From NCBI GenBank assembly GCA_011176655.1, contig DUEB01000122.1, forward strand, positions 1 through 7,682: DNA of 7,682 nucleotides. The letters run 5' to 3'. This DNA comes from Dehalococcoidia bacterium (lineage in GTDB: Bacteria; Chloroflexota; Dehalococcoidia; Dehalococcoidales; UBA5760). The stretch's first letter is position 1. Every line of letters begins with the position of its first letter. Position numbers and translations under genes: made by a program. Below, one piece after another: positions 5,356 to 7,682 of the stretch. The notes under the pieces were generated by a model. It saw only the letters and a list, made by a program, of their open reading frames with translations, had not been told where the DNA came from and made no database searches.

Positions 5356-6153
5356 CTAGACGATGGTCTTCACCATACCGCCGTCGACGTTAATCGCCTG
5401 CCCGGTGACAAACTTCGCCCTATCAGAAGCCAGAAAGGTAACCATATTGGCAATGTCTTCCGGAAGACCGAAATGCCCCAGCGGGATGTGCTGCTCGGCA
5501 ACCCAGGCCATAGCCTCCTTCCCCGACATCCCCAAGACCTTCCCCAGCTGGTCGCCACCCTTGCCCGGAGCCTCCCAGAGGGGGGTCCGGATTGGTCCCG
5601 GACAGACGGCATTCACCAGGATGTTGTCCTTCGCCAGGTAGTTAGCCAAATCCTTGGTGAACATGTTTACCGCTGCCTTGATAGCATCGTAGTCAAAAAG
5701 ACCGCCGGGCTGCTTCCCGTATATCGAGGAGATATTGATAATCCGGCCCCAGCCTTCCTTGCGCATATACGGGATGACCTTATTGCAGGCACGCACCACG
5801 GCGTAAAACATAAGCTCCATCTCATACCGGAACTCGTCATCGGGTAGATTCAAGGGGTCCCTTATCAGCGAAGTGCCGGCACTGTTCACCAGGATATCAA
5901 GGCGACCAAACCTGTCCACGGTAGCCTTGACCAGCCTGTCCAAATCTTCGACTACTGTTATGTCTACCAGCACGCTGAGCACGTCAACACCCTTGGCTTT
6001 TACCTCTTTAGCCACCGAACTGACTCTAGCTTCCTCCCTACCGGTGACAACCACGCTAGCACCTTCCTCAGCCAGGCATAAAGTGATGGCACGACCGATA
6101 CCACTCGACGAACCGGTTACCAGAGCCACCTTACCCTTGAGACCGAGATCCAT
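5356..6153 (-). CDS. Short-chain dehydrogenase/reductase (SDR), 265 aa
   Basis: This is a classical NAD(P)-dependent SDR with a Rossmann fold. It has the cofactor motif TGSSSGIG at 13-20, D64-I65 for adenine contact, NSAG at 90-93, catalytic S143 (NISSIYG) and Y155-x3-K159 (YDAIK). PGPIRTP at 185-191 and the C-terminal VTGQAINVDGG close the family pattern. The length is normal (about 250-270). R39 after VVVTG suggests NADPH preference, as in FabG-like enzymes, but substrate cannot be read. The position where the tetrad asparagine is expected (helix 4, V-N-L) reads E-L-M, with M115. The ATG at 6153 has AGGAGG (complement of 6162-6167) eight bases away. A longer frame to 6270 runs through the promoter and is not used. 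The promoter at 6226-6254 and terminator at 5271-5302 bound a single-gene unit. Confidence 0.92.
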   Translation of the reverse strand: MDLGLKGKVALVTGSSSGIGRAITLCLAEEGASVVVTGREEARVSSVAKEVKAKGVDVLSVLVDITVVEDLDRLVKATVDRFGRLDILVNSAGTSLIRDPLNLPDDEFRYEMELMFYAVVRACNKVIPYMRKEGWGRIINISSIYGKQPGGLFDYDAIKAAVNMFTKDLANYLAKDNILVNAVCPGPIRTPLWEAPGKGGDQLGKVLGMSGKEAMAWVAEQHIPLGHFGLPEDIANMVTFLASDRAKFVTGQAINVDGGMVKTIV

Positions 6154-6187
6154 AATGCCTACCTCCTGTAAACTGGGACTATGTTTA

Positions 6188-6210
6188 TGCGGAACCGCAA
6201 TGTAGCTACA
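6188..6210. promoter_or_regulatory. Two dyads in the SDR leader, possible operator
   Basis: TGTAGCTACA (6201-6210) is a perfect 10-bp palindrome and TGCGG-AA-CCGCA (6188-6199) an adjacent inverted repeat. Both lie just downstream of the expected SDR transcription start (near 6219), a usual place for a repressor to bind. The regulator is unknown. Confidence 0.35.
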
Positions 6211-6225
6211 GGCCCTCAGAAGGAG

Positions 6226-6254
6226 ATTGTAATTCCCATGGCCCGGATTGTCAA
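6226..6254 (-). promoter_or_regulatory. Promoter for the SDR gene
   Basis: On the minus strand, TTGACA (complement of 6249-6254), a spacer of exactly 17 bases and TACAAT (complement of 6226-6231) give one of the best promoters in the window. The leader to the ATG at 6153 is about 65 bases. Confidence 0.8.
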
Positions 6255-6279
6255 TACCGATTCCAGCCATAGATTAACG

Positions 6280-6653
6280 CCAACCGCTACTACCGAATCG
6301 TAAACCCTGGTAAGCACCCTTTCCCTAAGTAAGGCACTGACCACACAAGCAGAGTTCTAACGGCTGGGAGGCTGGTCAATTTGGGGACGGAGTCTGCTCC
6401 GAGGGAGACGCCCGGGTCGATGCCAGATTAAGGCAGATCGGTTGTCTTTATATAAGAAGCCACCGAGCAGACATCGCTCTAGTTTAGGAAGAGCTGGGGC
6501 AGCACCTATCGCTTCTGTTAACAATTGCTTTCGTGCCGCATCTTGGAGATAATATCGCTGGAGGCATACCTCCCCTGCCAGAAGTAGCAGCTAGGATAAC
6601 AAACCTCAAAAGGAAGGGCTGTCCCACCATGTCATCCTTGCCACACCACTCAA
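6280..6653. other. Gene-free stretch between the SDR and transglutaminase-like genes
   Basis: I find no supportable gene on either strand. Two small hairpins are visible: CGGAG-TCTG-CTCCG (6388-6401) and GGAGG-CATA-CCTCC (6560-6573). Neither is followed by a T-run, and no clear terminator for the gene ending at 6654 was found. The stretch may hold the 3' end of that transcript or decayed sequence. Confidence 0.4.
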
Positions 6654-7190
6654 CTAGTCCACCTCGGCTACAAACCAGTAGTCGTCTGTTTGGGGTTCAA
6701 TAAAGAAAAGCCTGTTCCCGATAATGGCGCTACAAAGAGCGTGAGCCTCATCGTTCTTGGTTAATCGTTCTCCGGTATCTGGCCGCCGGTAATCAGGTGG
6801 TAACACCTGAAACCACAGTTGGTAACCGTCGGTTTTGGCGTCCCTAATAAGTCGGCGAGTGTAATCGTCACAGTCAAACTCTTTGCCACTGGCATAGAGC
6901 ATAATCGCCTCGTCTATATGGTTCTCTGCCAGCCAACCCTCAAGCTCTTCGGTAGTTTCAAATTCCCTTAACTCAATCGGTACCGCTACCGGTACTTCCA
7001 CCTGCTCTATAATCGGCTTGGCTGGCAGATAGATGATCTTTGTCTCCGGTTCTTGCCACTTCGCCACTTCCACGGCTGTCGGCGCTTCAACGATCTCAGG
7101 CTCCACCAGTCTTTCATTCAGGGCATCGCCAGCCATAAAACAGGCTATGGCTACCACGGCTACTAACATACCCGCGGTAAGTTTCCTCAT
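6654..7190 (-). CDS. Membrane-anchored transglutaminase-like cysteine protein (178 aa)
   Basis: An N-terminal hydrophobic segment (MLVAVVAIACFMA, about 8-20) preceded by RK acts as a signal or membrane anchor. A linker rich in V, E and P follows (about 28-76). The C-terminal domain carries the papain/transglutaminase-fold signature: C107 in FDCDDYTRRL at the start of a helix, H150 in NDEAHAL, and FIEPQTDD at 163-170. This is the Cys-His-acid arrangement of the bacterial transglutaminase-like cysteine proteinase group and related small phage/envelope proteins with the H...EPQT pattern. The substrate is unknown; it could act on cell-wall or surface peptides. I chose ATG 7190, with AAGGAGT about eleven bases upstream; an in-frame TTG at 7214 lacks a better site. 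It is divergent from the CheR gene. No strong promoter or terminator was found. Confidence 0.72.
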   Translation of the reverse strand: MRKLTAGMLVAVVAIACFMAGDALNERLVEPEIVEAPTAVEVAKWQEPETKIIYLPAKPIIEQVEVPVAVPIELREFETTEELEGWLAENHIDEAIMLYASGKEFDCDDYTRRLIRDAKTDGYQLWFQVLPPDYRRPDTGERLTKNDEAHALCSAIIGNRLFFIEPQTDDYWFVAEVD

Positions 7191-7255
7191 TATTCCGATA
7201 ACTCCTTGGCGCAAATCTCAGGTACACTCCCATCATAGGAGGCTGGTGTTAACAG

Positions 7256-7286
7256 GCTCATAAATTTTAGGTTAAAAGCTCATAAA
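7256..7286. repeat. Direct repeat GCTCATAAA, 22 bases apart
   Basis: GCTCATAAA occurs at 7256-7264 and 7278-7286, start-to-start 22 bases, about two helix turns, in the intergenic region between the divergent genes at 7190 and 7519. This spacing suits a regulator binding two sites on one DNA face. The repeats are seen directly; the operator role is inference. Confidence 0.4.
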
Positions 7287-7291
7287 GGACT

Positions 7292-7325
7292 ATCCACGAG
7301 CCGAGAGTGAGGACTCATCGTGGAT
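7292..7325. repeat. 8-bp inverted repeat with an inner 4-bp stem
   Basis: ATCCACGA (7292-7299) and TCGTGGAT (7318-7325) are exact reverse complements, and GAGT (7305-7308) pairs with ACTC (7313-7316) inside around GAGG. No T-run follows on either strand. It could be a leader structure, an operator or part of a small RNA in the divergent spacer 7191-7518, in which I see no gene. Confidence 0.45.
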
Positions 7326-7460
7326 TCAAGTCGTCACGACCCAGTTGGCTAAGCGGCGAAATGGCTGTCCTTAAGAGACTCGGCACCTGCTTTTAGCTTC
7401 GTCAGCAAACGGTTTTGCCAGCGGACTTGCTTTTTACGAGGTAATGTGTTATAGCTAATG

Positions 7461-7492
7461 GTGACATTTGGCAATAATCTGGCTCATATAAT
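7461..7492 (+). promoter_or_regulatory. Candidate promoter for the CheR gene
   Basis: TATAAT (7487-7492) is a perfect -10 element 26 bases before the ATG at 7519. The -35 is unclear: GTGACA (7461-7466) is 20 bases away and TTGGCA (7468-7473) only 13, neither ideal. Given the -10 match and position the promoter is plausible. Confidence 0.45.
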
Positions 7493-7518
7493 ACTATTGG
7501 CATCGCTGGAGGGCTGGA

Positions 7519-7682
7519 ATGGTCAACACGATAGCCAGGGGCAATCAGGAAGCCCTCGATTTACTTCTGGAGAAGGTATATCGCGACGGGGGATATGACT
7601 TCCGAGACTATAAAGACGGAACCGTGACGCGACGCCTGGAGAGAAGACTACAGGCCACCGGGGTGGAAACCTATGCCGACTA
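7519..7682 (+). CDS. CheR-type protein methyltransferase, N-terminal part (runs off window)
   Basis: The first 54 codons encode the small helical N-terminal domain of CheR. The landmark is DFRDYKDGTVTRRLERRL near residues 27-44, followed by ATGVETYAD, matching the family's F-x-x-Y-K-x-x-T-x-x-R-R-x-x-R-R pattern. CheR uses S-adenosylmethionine to methylate glutamates on chemotaxis receptors, and related proteins are found fused to CheB or sensor domains. The catalytic domain lies beyond the right edge, so fusion partners cannot be judged. ATG 7519 has GGAGG (7508-7512) six bases upstream. A lone CheR-like protein is also found in non-motile bacteria as part of signalling systems. Confidence 0.82.
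   Translation, partial: MVNTIARGNQEALDLLLEKVYRDGGYDFRDYKDGTVTRRLERRLQATGVETYAD

Noticed and set aside
6154..6270. Upstream extension of the SDR to ATG 6270
   Set aside because: The extension overlaps the -35/-10 promoter and the leader. ATG 6153 has AGGAGG and begins the normal SDR N-terminus.
7191..7214. TTG start at 7214 for the transglutaminase-like protein
   Set aside because: ATG 7190 follows AAGGAGT and starts directly before the membrane segment; the extra eight residues add nothing recognisable.
7284..7326. Hammerhead-like GATGAGTCC on the minus strand next to a stem
   Set aside because: The core needs CTGATGA, GAAA and a cleavage triplet in the right order. The GAAA strand is missing and the base before GATGAG is wrong.

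Overview
The window looks like bacterial chromosome with about 50-55% GC. It carries clear sigma70-type promoters (TTGACA / TATAAT-like), strong AGGAGG ribosome binding sites and intrinsic terminators. The gene content suggests a Chloroflexota/Dehalococcoidia-like organism: a 362-residue transaldolase, an exported protein with InlB-type beta repeats, a lone HicB-like protein and a short transglutaminase-fold protein. That assignment is inference from protein style only. No rRNA, tRNA, CRISPR array, plasmid or phage module is visible.

Layout. Six genes lie on the minus strand. Read in their own direction they are: a membrane-anchored transglutaminase-like protein (7190-6654), an SDR oxidoreductase (6153-5356), an InlB-repeat surface protein (5138-3846), a small HicB-like protein (3492-3286), a SnoaL/NTF2-like protein (3102-2662) and transaldolase (1284-196). 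They are separate transcription units rather than an operon. Five of the six have a recognisable promoter just upstream. Three have a convincing or plausible T-tract terminator behind them (HicB-like, InlB protein, SDR). Four of the promoters share the extended -35 sequence TATTGACA.

On the plus strand, divergent from transaldolase, is a compact run of very short genes (1585-2026) ending in an 81-residue zinc-ribbon protein. The last two overlap by GTGA. Behind it, 2050-2660 is a degraded patch. It holds an IS3-type transposase N-terminal fragment, a fragment resembling the C-terminal membrane anchor of a surface protein in another frame, and a possible protein remnant on the minus strand. 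At the right edge a CheR-type methyltransferase begins on the plus strand (7519) and runs out of the window. It is divergent from the transglutaminase-like gene across about 330 bases holding a direct repeat and an inverted repeat.

How the genes work together. No shared pathway is evident. Transaldolase belongs to the non-oxidative pentose phosphate pathway, and the SDR and NTF2-like proteins are small metabolic enzymes of unknown substrate. The InlB-repeat and transglutaminase-like proteins are cell-envelope proteins, and CheR points to signalling in the next region. This is mostly an ordinary housekeeping/accessory stretch. The items most worth a second look are the short-gene operon with its zinc ribbon, the transposase/anchor seam, the near-identical repeats in the surface protein and the hairpin-rich spacer at 3600-3805.
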